The translations under genes and the position numbers were made by a program. DNA of 64,000 bases from Paenibacillus tyrphae (lineage in GTDB: Bacteria; Bacillota; Bacilli; Paenibacillales; NBRC-103111). The stretch is from the NCBI RefSeq assembly GCF_000722545.1, contig NZ_JNVM01000006.1, positions 62,001 to 126,000 of the forward strand. The letters are read 5' to 3'. The notes below the pieces were generated by a model. That model was not told the DNA's origin and did not search any database. It saw only the letters and a program-made list of their open reading frames with translations. This document shows, in pieces, positions 26,131-35,200 of the stretch (its first letter is position 1; every line of letters starts with the position of its first letter).

Positions 26131-26474
26131 TATAGCCGTACTCCTAAAGGAATTATTCCTTATGTCCTTGGAGGGAAATACGTTACAAATTGGAATAATT
26201 CAGTATATTTTGGTGGCGCTGATGTAGGTAACGTAGAAATGGCTACAGGTTTCTCAATGGCGTATAAATATGTGAACTCAGTAACTGACGCTCTTATCTC
26301 AGAGGTGAACATATCTCTCATGCCTATGTGTACAGTCCAAATAGTACTCGTCAGATGGATGAATCCGTAGTCGTTCATGCGCAGAAAAAAGGCACCCCAT
26401 TAGAACAAAGTAAGATAAGCGTCTATACGAATTTGAAATACTTCGATTACTATGTAGATATTAATTTGAACTAA
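26131..26474 (+). pseudogene. Decayed secreted-protein C-terminus (second copy)
   Basis: Two frames joined by a shift near 26290 encode YSRTPKGIIPYVLGGKYVTN, then HISHAYVYSPNSTRQMDES, VVVHAQKKGTPLEQSKISVY and FDYYVDINLN. The end matches the copy at 25140-25466 at good identity. The parent looks like an exported protein; only the last 110 or so residues survive and no start is present. Confidence 0.6.
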
Positions 26475-26580
26475 GTTTATGGACATATACCCCCATTTTT
26501 TAGGTTTCTTCTCAATTTTTGTGAAACAAATTAACTTAAATCGCGTCTAATTTCATATCAAAAGTATAAGGAGCTTATGT

Positions 26581-27591
26581 ATGTGTCATAAGAAAAAAAG
26601 TAAAGCACTCACCGTTGTATTAGGCGCGTTATTACTTTTTAATGTAATGCCGGTAGGCGCTTCCGCAAACGAAAGTGGATTTAAGGATGTGACTCCGGAT
26701 CATTGGGGATATGAAACCATTTCGTGGGCAAAAGAAAATGGCATTGTTGACGGATACCCTGATGGTACATTTAAACCCGAGCAATCCGTAGGACAGACTG
26801 AATTTCTTGCCATGCTTATTCGGGCGTACAAACCGAAAGGATTTTCTGAACAATCCAGTGACAGCGATTGGAGAACACCCTATATTCAATATGGTTTTAA
26901 AATGGGCTGGGCTGGGAGCTATATCACACCTCCAGCAAGTAAATTATCCTCTTTCCCCAAACCTGAAATTTCGGAACCGCGTATGTACGTTGCGAAACTC
27001 ATCACAAATGCAAGCGGTAGAAGCTACGATTTTGATGATTCCATACGTTTTCTTTTGGATAGCGGACTATCCAACGGTAAAACAGACAATACTGTTTCGG
27101 GATTCCAAGGAAACGAGTTGCTAACACGAGCAGAAGCCGTCACATTTATAAAAAACGTGAAGTCAAAGTTAGATATGCTATATCCAGCGCCAGAATTTAT
27201 AACTACGTACGATCCAAAAACCTTAACACTCAGTCCTTTTGAAGCCTTTCCTCTTTTCGTTCAGCAACCGGTTATATACGGGGATTATAGTCACATTACT
27301 CTTGCGATACCTTCTTCAGGCTACAATTTAATCCATGATCCCTCCTATACAATTTCCGGTACAGTTCAAAAAGCGGTTGGCGAAGAACTTACAACGTCAG
27401 TGGAGTATTGGGATAAAGGAGAATTTATTTCGGAAACAAGTTTGAAAACCCCTATCACAAAGGGCGACTTTAAAACAACAATTGAGTTACCTAAACAGGG
27501 AATTTTTCGAATTGTTATCTATTCAAAGCAGGAAAAAGCTACTCCGAACACGTCTTTAACAAAGTTTTACGTTGAGTATAAATCTAAGTGA
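26581..27591 (+). CDS. S-layer-homology (SLH) domain exported protein
   Basis: A 336-residue protein with a signal peptide (basic MCHKKKSKALTVV followed by a hydrophobic core, cleavage near ASANES). Residues about 32-85 form a clear SLH domain (FKDVTPDHWGYETISWAKEN, then GIVDGYPDGTFKPEQSV). A second, diverged one is near residues 155-195 (DSGLSNGKTDNTVSGFQGNE). The last 110 residues look like an Ig-type beta domain. SLH domains bind pyruvylated wall polysaccharide, so it should be held on the cell surface. AAGGAG lies 7 bases upstream. Usual proteins have three SLH repeats, so this is a short form. Confidence 0.82.
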   Translation: MCHKKKSKALTVVLGALLLFNVMPVGASANESGFKDVTPDHWGYETISWAKENGIVDGYPDGTFKPEQSVGQTEFLAMLIRAYKPKGFSEQSSDSDWRTPYIQYGFKMGWAGSYITPPASKLSSFPKPEISEPRMYVAKLITNASGRSYDFDDSIRFLLDSGLSNGKTDNTVSGFQGNELLTRAEAVTFIKNVKSKLDMLYPAPEFITTYDPKTLTLSPFEAFPLFVQQPVIYGDYSHITLAIPSSGYNLIHDPSYTISGTVQKAVGEELTTSVEYWDKGEFISETSLKTPITKGDFKTTIELPKQGIFRIVIYSKQEKATPNTSLTKFYVEYKSK

Positions 27592-27635
27592 GCCGTTGCT
27601 AGTTCACTTTCACGCAGTATCCAACAAGATTCACT

Positions 27636-27660
27636 ATTAATTATAGAACCTTGGTTCTAA
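27636..27660 (+). pseudogene. 3' remnant of a module-1-type secreted gene
   Basis: The last codons and stop of the module 1 secreted gene (TAGAACCTTGGTTCTAAG) recur here at the head of a duplicated block, directly before the second copy of its small membrane-protein gene. The rest of the secreted gene is missing. Confidence 0.55.
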
Positions 27661-27681
27661 GAATAGGACGGTTAAACCTAC

Positions 27682-27843
27682 ATGAATATCATCATGAGTT
27701 ACTTAATTTTTTTCCTGACTAACTTTGTAGCTACCTACTTTATTTTTCCTGAACCAAGCTATGCGAAGTCTCTATTGTACTCTGTTTTTATAACAATTTT
27801 TGTTGTAATTCTAGATGCAATAAAGAAAAAAACAAAATTATGA
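27682..27843 (+). CDS. Small membrane protein, paralogue of the module 1 membrane protein
   Basis: A 53-residue product, two helices (MSYLIFFLTNFVATYFIF and LLYSVFITIFVVILDAI) with the same FPEPSYAKS loop and a KKKTKL tail. About three quarters of positions match the product of 21702-21866. The reading frame is intact although the secreted partner is reduced to its last codons, which fits retention of an immunity-type gene. Confidence 0.6.
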   Translation: MNIIMSYLIFFLTNFVATYFIFPEPSYAKSLLYSVFITIFVVILDAIKKKTKL

Positions 27844-27857
27844 TTGCTTGAAACCAT

Positions 27858-28019
27858 GCAGAAAGCGGTCCTCGTTTGCATTACGGCAAGAGCTGTTTTT
27901 TGTTTTTTCTTCGGATTTATTTTGGCGGTCCTTGGCTTCTCAAACGAAAGGCATTCAAAAGCAAACAACCCGCGTGAAAACGGGCGTTAAGGGTAGTTGG
28001 ATGAGGCCATGCCTACCAG
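27858..28019 (+). repeat. Repeat hairpin plus non-coding block, copy B
   Basis: Starts with a degenerate hairpin of the CGGCTCTTG type without the nested insertion seen at 21905-21975, then runs nearly identical to 22000-22113 up to ATGCCTACCAGT. Copy B is joined directly to a truncated amidase-like gene. Confidence 0.6.
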
Positions 28020-28384
28020 TTTGGACAGGAGCGCATCAGTATCGTACCTTCTGGGGGGATACGGACAATGGAAATGGCCGGCACGCCTATTCGGTGGTAA
28101 AATATAGTATAAAAGATGCTTATGATCATTTTGATGAACTCAATGCTGACCTCTGGCTTGGGGATCAAGTTCAATTTGCGGATAGTAGCGGCCATACAAC
28201 TCATACCGTAACGGTAGATTCCTATGGGGGCGGCAATCTGTATGTATCCCAACACTCGACCAATGATAATAACTATGCTTATTGGTTCAGTGGTAAAAGT
28301 CTTAAGGATATAATTCAATCAAGAATGGAGAACGGCACTTCATCTTATGTCTATTCCATTAAAATCAAATACAATTCAAACTAA
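28019..28384 (+). pseudogene. Amidase_6-type domain, C-terminal fragment
   Basis: About 120 residues resembling the C-terminal part of the putative amidase domain PF12671: an early WTGAHQYRTFWG, then the LWLGDQVQF segment, HTVTVDSYGGGNLYVSQHST and KSLKDIIQSR. The catalytic N-terminal part is absent. The fragment begins exactly at the edge of repeat block B, so the truncation is probably due to recombination there. It can be read in frame from within the repeat, but no ribosome site supports that. Confidence 0.6.
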
Positions 28385-28410
28385 TTTGAGTGGAATCGGA
28401 GGAAAATACA

Positions 28411-28914
28411 ATGAATAAAAAATTCGTTGTAACAGCAACTGTTTTATGTTGCGTAGTTGCAGGTGCTATCGGCACTTCCGCAATCGCAAAGATTGACCCA
28501 TTTGCGAAATCCGCGAGAATGATGGAACTCGAATCTGAATATGATGCTAAAGTAAGTCAGTTCAATGCGATGCCAAATCAAACCAAAGAGGAACAGGATG
28601 CCGTTGTTGCGGAAGGAAAAAGGATCAAACAGCTTGATATTGAAAAAGAAAAATTAAGACGAGAAACGGACCCAGATGATGAAGCTCATTTCTTAAACGA
28701 TCTGACTTCATCCATTCACGCTATGGGCACGGGAGTTGTTGAACTGAAAGCACGCGCGGAAAGAGAACAAAATTCGGAGTTTCTAAAACAAGCCGAAAAG
28801 ATCAAAAAAGACATTGAAAGGTTTGAAAAAGAAAAACAAGCCTATTTAGACGAAAAAAAAACAGTTAAAGAATTACGTAAAGAGCTCGATATTCCCGCAA
28901 ATGATCTTAAATAA
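28411..28914 (+). CDS. Exported coiled-coil protein
   Basis: 167 residues from an ATG 7 bases after GGAGGAA. The N-terminal MNKKFVVTATVLCCVVAGAI is a signal peptide or membrane anchor. The remainder is highly charged and helical with long Glu/Lys runs (KRIKQLDIEKEKLRRE, KKDIERFEKEKQAYLDEKK), a probable coiled coil. Family not recognised. It is closed by a copy of the repeated hairpin at 28943-28976. Confidence 0.65.
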   Translation: MNKKFVVTATVLCCVVAGAIGTSAIAKIDPFAKSARMMELESEYDAKVSQFNAMPNQTKEEQDAVVAEGKRIKQLDIEKEKLRRETDPDDEAHFLNDLTSSIHAMGTGVVELKARAEREQNSEFLKQAEKIKKDIERFEKEKQAYLDEKKTVKELRKELDIPANDLK

Positions 28915-28942
28915 AAAGAAAGCAAATCGTTTCCACAAAAAA

Positions 28943-28980
28943 AACGGCCCTTGTTCGCATCCGAGCAAGAGCCGTTCTTT
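28943..28980 (+). terminator. Terminator, intact copy of the repeated hairpin
   Basis: AACGGCCCTTG pairs with CAAGAGCCGTT around TTCGCATCCGAG and is followed by CTTTAT. This is the simplest form of the hairpin family found through the region. Confidence 0.75.
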
Positions 28981-29148
28981 ATCTGTTTCCCTCAGCAAAT
29001 TGCCGGGGGCTTTTTTATTTGCCCGGCGCGCCGTTCAGGTACCTGTACCCGGGGCGGGGCGACACGCATGGTGATCGAGCAGACAAAAATAAAAAAATGA
29101 AACCTTTTAGGAAATGGTTCAGGTGATTGTCTTTTACCTGAATATTTC
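28981..29148. other. Spacer with clustered restriction-type palindromes
   Basis: No gene. GGCGCGCC, GGTACC and CCCGGG fall within 29 bases (29025-29053), in GC-rich sequence unlike the AT-rich surroundings. A short dyad near 29107-29138 is also present. Confidence 0.35.
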
Positions 29149-29337
29149 TTAGAAGTTTTTTTGTATATGCAGCGAATACAGCATTACGGCCTTGATAGCC
29201 GATTCATCGGTTTGCCCTGCCAATCGCACCTCATCGCCAAGCGGCCATGGAAGAGGAATGCGCGTTAAGATGACGGCCATTTCTTCCCGAGTTATCGTGC
29301 GATCCGGTTCAAATCGGCCTCCGGGCTCCTCCCCCAA
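29149..29337 (-). pseudogene. SLH-domain fragment
   Basis: A short minus-strand frame encodes GGRFEPDRTITREEMAVILT followed by IP-rich text, the second half of an SLH repeat. The rest of the protein is absent upstream and downstream, so it is a remnant. It marks the right edge of the decayed region. Confidence 0.6.
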
Positions 29338-29639
29338 CCAATGATGCTAGGCCGCTGCCTGTATCTCTTTGACCGCAAAATGGTGTTCGATATCTGTGTA
29401 ACCGGATTTCGATTTGGAGGGATTATTTCCCCATACAGTCTTCCGTCTAATTCATTACCTAGCCTAAGGTCAAGCAAAAAAGGATCAGACCGCAGCAGCG
29501 ACCTGATCCTTTGCACTATTGTTTTCAATAACTTGTACTACGGATAAACACGGCCCTGCTCAAGCGCCCTCAGAAGCACATAGCGCGTGCCTACATCGCC
29601 AACGACAAGGTAAGGCATTCATGCGTGTGCCTGTAGGGT
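29338..29639. other. 300-base spacer
   Basis: It contains a perfect 10-bp hairpin at 29479-29512 (AAAGGATCAG with CTGATCCTTT), which could stop either strand. A 26-codon minus-strand frame (MPYLVVGDVGTRYVLLRALE) lies at 29541-29621, without a ribosome site. Nothing else supported. Confidence 0.4.
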
Positions 29640-30842
29640 CTATTCCATGCTGCGGCCGGCGTGCAAAGGTGCGCTTTGCGTTTGAGGGCGTCTTCTCGAA
29701 ACCGTAAGCACGACCAGCATGACGAGCATCACGGCCGGGTAGAGCCACATGGCCGTTTGAATCGGGAAAGCGTCCATTACCCGTCCGACGCCCAGCGGCA
29801 GCAGCGAACCGCCGAGCCCGTTAGCCGCAAGCAAAATACTGGTCGTCCTCTCGGTCATGCCCGGCAGCGATTGATTGGCGTAAATGAGCGCCACTGCAAA
29901 CATCCCGGACATGCCCAATCCAAGCAGGAAGCTGATTACGAAGCCTCCCCATGCGTAGTGGCTGAACGGCAGGACGAGCAGCGACGCTAAACTCAGCAGC
30001 GTTGCCGCCCGCAAAAAACGGAAGTAGGTCCACCGGTCGCCGAGAATGCCGGTCAAGATTCGCCCGATCACCATTGCCGTCCAGTAGACGGTGACGGTTA
30101 ACGTCGCAAGCGAGCTGTCGATCCCCCACCGCTCCATAAAGATCGAGGGGAAGAAATGGACGACCGCCACTTCGCTGCCGCCGTACAGGAAAAAGAAACC
30201 GGCGCACAACGCCAGAAACGGAATGCCCGATCTCGCATACGCCGGGCGCTGCACCTGTCCTCCGCCGGACTCCGCCTCTTTGCGGGTCAGCATGCCGTCC
30301 ATTTCCCCGAAGGATAGCCGGCTCCAAACGAGCGCCGTCGCGAGCGCGCCGATGCCGAGCAGAAAAAACGAATACGTCCACAGCCCTTTGGCGATCAGAA
30401 AGCTGGCGAGCGAAGGCATGGCGAGCGCGCCGACACCGAACGTCACCTCAAGCTTGCTCATAGCCGCCGCCTGCTTCTGCTTCACGGCCAGAAGAATGAT
30501 CGTGCCGATGCACGATTCGACCAAGCCGGTGCCGAATCCGGCCAGCCCCGCCAGCAGGACGACCGCCGGCCAGGGAGGAAGCAAACCGGCGAACAGCTCC
30601 ATCCCGACCAACCCGAGACCGAGCATAACCGCAGATTTACGGCCGAGCTTGCGGGAGATCGCCGGCATCGAGAGCACCCCGCTGAGCAAGCCGACAAACT
30701 GTACGAAAATGAGCATGCCCCCGCTGCCGTAGCTTTGCGAATAATGCTTAAGCAGCTCAGGCAGCACCGAGCCGACGATGACCATGCTCACGCCGGTGAT
30801 GACATAACACAAGCATCCCATCCAAATCAACCGGTTAATCAT
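29640..30842 (-). CDS. MFS transporter, sugar-permease-like (FHS/GlcP type)
   Basis: A 400-residue, 12-helix transporter. The order of motifs (GGMLIFVQFVGLLSGVLSMP near residue 40, SRKLGRKSA, then the central FGVGALAMPSLASFLI) recalls the fucose/glucose:H+ symporter group such as Bacillus GlcP, rather than drug exporters. Its start overlaps the stop of the DeoR-family regulator by 8 bases, so the two form an operon. Substrate is probably a sugar that also signals through the regulator; its identity cannot be read from sequence. Confidence 0.82.
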   Translation of the reverse strand: MINRLIWMGCLCYVITGVSMVIVGSVLPELLKHYSQSYGSGGMLIFVQFVGLLSGVLSMPAISRKLGRKSAVMLGLGLVGMELFAGLLPPWPAVVLLAGLAGFGTGLVESCIGTIILLAVKQKQAAAMSKLEVTFGVGALAMPSLASFLIAKGLWTYSFFLLGIGALATALVWSRLSFGEMDGMLTRKEAESGGGQVQRPAYARSGIPFLALCAGFFFLYGGSEVAVVHFFPSIFMERWGIDSSLATLTVTVYWTAMVIGRILTGILGDRWTYFRFLRAATLLSLASLLVLPFSHYAWGGFVISFLLGLGMSGMFAVALIYANQSLPGMTERTTSILLAANGLGGSLLPLGVGRVMDAFPIQTAMWLYPAVMLVMLVVLTVSRRRPQTQSAPLHAGRSME

Positions 30843-31611
30843 GATGTTCTCCTTCGCCGGCGATCAACAGCTCCACTTGATGCTTATGAAGCTCTTCCTT
30901 CATTTCGTCGCTCGGCTCCCGGTCCGTTATGATCATGTCGATCCCTTCCAGCCCGGCGACGCGGTGAAACAGCTTCTTGCCGAATTTCGTATGATCGGCC
31001 AGCACGATCACTTGATCCGACTTGCGCATAACCTGCCGGATCAAATAGCTCTCCTCCTCGAACATGGTCGTCAGACCATGCGGCGCGATGCCGCATGTGC
31101 CCAGCAGCGCTTTGTCCACCTGATATTCCGACAGCATTTCCAGCGTCCGCGCCCCGTAAACCAGCCGCTGCTCGTTATCGAGCAGGCCGCCGAGAAGATG
31201 GATGCGGATTTCATCCTTCTGCGTCAGCATACCCGCGAGATCGATCGAGTTGGTGACGACCACATTGCGCCGGGTCCGCATCGCCTCCATCGCGCACCGC
31301 ACCGTAGTGGAGGAATCGGTGTACAAATAATCGCCGTCGTGAATCAGCGTCGCCGCCATCTTGCCGATCGCCTGCTTGGATGGAGTGTCCAGCTGCAGCC
31401 GCTGCTCGTAGTTCGGCACCTCCTTGGAGATCGACGGCAGCATGGCGCCTCCGCGGGTACGGATAATGCTCCCCTGCTCCTCCAGCTTGATCAGATCGCG
31501 CCGGGCGGTATCCCACGAGATTTGCAGCCACTCGCAAATTTCCGTGACGGTGATGCGTTGTTTTTCATTTAACTTCTGTAAAATCGCAATCAGTCTTTCT
31601 TCTTGAAACAT
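30835..31611 (-). CDS. DeoR/GlpR-family transcriptional regulator
   Basis: 258 residues from ATG 31609-31611, with AAGGGGG upstream. The N-terminus MFQEERLIAILQKLNEKQRI leads into the family HTH (VTEICEWLQISWDTARRDLI) and KLEEQGSIIRTRGGAML. The C-terminal sensor is the ribose-isomerase-like fold with YTDSSTTVRCAMEAM and ILADHTKFGKK, which binds a phosphorylated sugar. It likely represses its own operon with the following MFS gene. Confidence 0.9.
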   Translation of the reverse strand: MFQEERLIAILQKLNEKQRITVTEICEWLQISWDTARRDLIKLEEQGSIIRTRGGAMLPSISKEVPNYEQRLQLDTPSKQAIGKMAATLIHDGDYLYTDSSTTVRCAMEAMRTRRNVVVTNSIDLAGMLTQKDEIRIHLLGGLLDNEQRLVYGARTLEMLSEYQVDKALLGTCGIAPHGLTTMFEEESYLIRQVMRKSDQVIVLADHTKFGKKLFHRVAGLEGIDMIITDREPSDEMKEELHKHQVELLIAGEGEHHD

Positions 31612-31757
31612 GCGTATTCCCCCTTCGAATACATCGCCTTTAATTAAGTTTTCATAAGTTATATTAAGCAATTTCAAGTGATATTCTTGATTATAAACCA
31701 AAATCCGCAGATTACAAGCGTTTGTACGGAAAACTACTTCGCGTTTGCGCCCATAAT

Positions 31758-31793
31758 AAAAAGGACGGGGAAGGATCGTAATTCCTTCGCCCG
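31758..31793 (-). terminator. Terminator of the small membrane-protein gene
   Basis: On the minus strand CGGGCGAAGGA pairs with TCCTTCCCCG (one bulge) and is followed by a U-tract from AAAAA at 31758-31762. Confidence 0.7.
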
Positions 31794-31825
31794 CCGCTTA
31801 GAAAGGGTGTTCCCCGAAAAGGCCT

Positions 31826-32062
31826 TTAATACGGAGCTTTTCTTCTATTTTTGTCCTTATCGTCGCCCTGCTCGTCTTTTTCTTCCTTCTCTTGCTTTTC
31901 TTCATGAAATTCGATCGGCGTATTTCCCGTAATCTGATCGAAAGGAGTGTAGTCGCTGTTCGGGATTGCCTTGCCGGCAATCATCTTGCAGATAATGATC
32001 GTAAGTAAAACGATGATCGGAACGATCAAGGAAAGCATCGTATATAAGGCAAAATCGTTCAT
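31826..32062 (-). CDS. Small membrane protein (possibly DUF3951-like)
   Basis: 78 residues from ATG 32060-32062: one helix near the N-terminus (LYTMLSLIVPIIVLLTIII) and a charged cytoplasmic tail with YTPFDQITGNTPIEFHEE followed by a Glu/Lys-rich end. The FDxITGxTPxEF segment reminds me of a small Bacillus family (DUF3951), not checked. Longer in-frame starts up to 32113 lack a good site. Single gene with own terminator. Confidence 0.55.
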   Translation of the reverse strand: MNDFALYTMLSLIVPIIVLLTIIICKMIAGKAIPNSDYTPFDQITGNTPIEFHEEKQEKEEKDEQGDDKDKNRRKAPY

Positions 32063-32164
32063 ATTCCAGGCCCGCCCTTCTCCTTTAATAACCATACTTG
32101 TCCGTCCATTCAACTTTTATACGAAGGGGGCCGAAAAATAGTTTCGCAGACCGGGTGTCAGGTC

Positions 32165-32216
32165 AAAAAAATATCCCCGCAAAGCTTCGGCCTCAAAGCC
32201 GCTGCTCTACGGGGAT
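32165..32216 (-). terminator. Terminator of the giant repeat-protein gene
   Basis: ATCCCCG and CGGGGAT enclose a second stem (CGGC/GCCG), followed on the minus strand by a run of T from 32165-32170. Confidence 0.8.
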
Positions 32217-32250
32217 GTACTGCCTTTTCGAGGAAACATGACCGTTTCAA

Positions 32251-35200
32251 TTACGCGTTCGCCGCGCCGATTGCAATCCAGTTGACGATTCCTTGCAGCT
32301 CCGGCGAAAATTTGGAACGGACCACTCCTATAATAGCGCCGTCGGACTCCTTCTGTTGAATGACCGCATACGTGTTCGTTTGATTTGTGGAAGCTACCAG
32401 TACATAGTTGTTGTCTGCAAAAGGCCGATCAAATACCAGCACCACTTCCGTCAGTTCGTCTTCGAGATTTAGCAGGAACGGACTAATCCCGAACTGCTGC
32501 ACCGTCGTCAGGACTCCAACCGTCTGCACCGGCTGGAAGGACAAATGCTCCGGAGTGACCGCTCCTGCCGCCAAATGCTCCGACCTGATGCTTTCCGGCT
32601 GCAGCCTGCTGCCCGCTGCGGCGTCGGCTTCCGATATTTGCGCAGTTACGGCGTCCAACAAGAGATTCAGCGCACTAATATGGACCTCCGCCAGCTCCGG
32701 CTCGAGCTCAGCAAGCAGTCCCTCCCCTGGTTCCAAACCAACTGCTGCTTCTTCCGTTTCCGGTGTCTCGATTTCGCTCTGGATGCCGGGGTCTTCCGTT
32801 TCGCCGCTTGGATCGAATCGCTCCGGATCGACGGCTGCCGTGTCGGCGGGATCGTCCTGTGCTTCCTCAGTCGGCCGCCTGTTCAGTAGTGCCTGCAGCG
32901 ACGGTTCCAAATGAATGAAGGAAATCGTGCCCGGCACCAGATGGTAGCCTGAGATCGTCTCCTGCTTGATGTGCAGCCCGTCGACCGACTCGACGCACAA
33001 ATGATCCGCCGTCACCGAACGATTCGCCAGCTTCTCCGACGTCACAGCCTCCGCCTGCAACTGCGCTTCGCCTACGGCTTCCGCCGCGAGCTGCTCTGCA
33101 CCCACCGCGCCTTCGGCCAGATGCCGGCTGCGTACAGCTCCTTCCGCAAGGTGCAGGGCCATCACCGCGCTCTCGGTCAGATGTCGGCTTCGCACCGACT
33201 CCTCCGCAAGGTGCAGGGGCGTCACTGCGCCTTCGGCAAGCTTCTCCGACGTCACCGACTGCGCCTGCAAGTGCGCTCCGCCTACGGCTTCCGCCGCCAG
33301 CTGCTCTGCCCCTACCGCGCCTTCGGCCAGATGCCGGCCGTGAACCGCTCCTTCGGACAGGTGCTGCTCCGTCACCGCGCCTTCCGCGAGCTTCTCCGAC
33401 GTCACGGACTCCGCTTGCAAATGCGCTTCGCCTACGGCTTCCGCCGCCAGCTGCTCCACGCCCACTGCGCCTTCGGCCAAATGCTGTCCGTGAATCGCTC
33501 CTTCGGACAAATGCAGCGCCGTTACCGTGCCTTTGGACAAATGCCGTCCGTGAACGGCTCCTTCGGACAGGTGCTGCTCCGTCACTGCTCCTTCCGCCAG
33601 CTTTTCCGACGTTACCGCTTGCGCCTGCAAGTGTGCTTCGCCTACGGCTTCCGCCGCCAGCTGCTCCACGCCTACAGCGCCTTCGACCAGATGCCGGCCG
33701 TGAATCGCTCCTTCGGCTAGGTGCTGCTCCGTCACTGCTCCTTCCGCCAGCTTCTCCGACGTCACCGCCTGCGCCAGCAAGTGCGTTTCGCCTACGGCTT
33801 CCGCTGCCAGCTGTTCTGCGCCCACCGCGCCTTCGGACAGATGCCGGGCGTAAACCGCTCCTTCGGCTAGGTGCTGCTCCGTCACCGCTCCTTCCGCCAG
33901 CTTCTCCGACGTCACCGACTGCGCCTGCAAGTGCGCTTCGCCTACGGCTTCCGCCGCCAGCTGCTCTGCGCCTACCGCGCCTTCGGTCAGATGATGGCCG
34001 TAAACGGCTCCTTCGGACAGGTGCAGCTCCGTCACCGCGCCTGCCGCCAGCTTTTCCGACGTCACCGCTTGCGCCTGCAACTGCGCTTCGCCTACAGCTT
34101 CCGCCGCGAGCTGTTCCGTGCCCACCGCGCCTTCGGCAAGCTTCTCCGATGTCACGGACTCCGCCTGCAATTGCACCTCGCCTACGGCTTCCGCCGCGAG
34201 TTGCTCCGTGCCCACCGCGCCGGGCGCCAGATGTTGGCCGTGAACCACTCCTTCGGACAAATGCAGCGCCGTCACTGCGCCTTCCGCCAGCTTCTCCGAC
34301 GTCACGGACTCCGCCTGCAGTTGCGCTTCGCCTACGGCTTCCGCCGCGAGCTGCTCCGCGCTCACCGCGCCCGGCGCCAGATGCCGGTCGTGAACCGCTC
34401 CTTCGGACAGGTGCCGTTCCGTCACCGCGCCTGCCGCCAGCTTCCCCGACGTCACGGACTCCGCCTGCAAGTGCGCTTCCCTTACGGCTTCCGCCGCGAG
34501 CTGCTCTGCGCCTACCGCGCCTTCGGCCAAATGCCGGCCGTGAACCGCTCCTTCGGCCAAGTGCTGCTCCGTCACCGCGCCTTCCGCCAGCTTCTCCGAC
34601 GTCACTGCTTGCGCCCGCAATTGCGCTTCGCCTACGGCTTCCGCCGCCAGCTGTTCCTCGCCGATCGTGCCTTCGGCCAAATGCTGGCTGCGTACAGCCC
34701 CTTCCGCAATGTGCAGGGCCATCACCGCGCCTCCAGCAAGATGTCGGCTTCGCACCGACTCTTCCGCAAGGTGCAGAGGCGTCACCGCGCCTTCGGCCAA
34801 ACGGATGCCGTCAACGGCTCCTTCGGCAAGGTTCAGCGTCGTGACCGCACCTTCCTCCAGATGCCAGCCGTGAACCGCTCCTTCCGCGAGGTGCAGCGCC
34901 GTTACCGCGCCTTCCGCCAGCTTCTCCGACGTCACCGCCTGCGCTTGAAGCTGTACCGGGCCTACGGCCTCCGCCGCCAGCTGCTCCACGCCCACGGCGC
35001 CGGGCGCCAGATGCGCCGTCGTCACCACGCCCTGCGCCAAGCGGCTGCCGTCAACCGCACCCTCTGCGAGGTGCTCCGTTGTGATCGCGCCTTCCGCCAA
35101 ATGACGGGTGCGCACAGCCCTTTCCTCAAGATGCAGTGCCGTGACTGCGCCTTCGGCCAGATGCAAGCCGCGAACCGCCTCTTCCGCAAGGTGCCTCGCC

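Noticed and set aside
29025..29053. AscI-, KpnI- and SmaI-type sites within 29 bases, like a cloning linker
   Set aside because: No vector sequence or resistance marker adjoins, and a GC-rich spacer can give such palindromes by chance. Raw reads over the site would settle it.
29541..29621. 26-codon minus-strand frame after the MFS gene
   Set aside because: No ribosome site and no conserved pattern that I can name.
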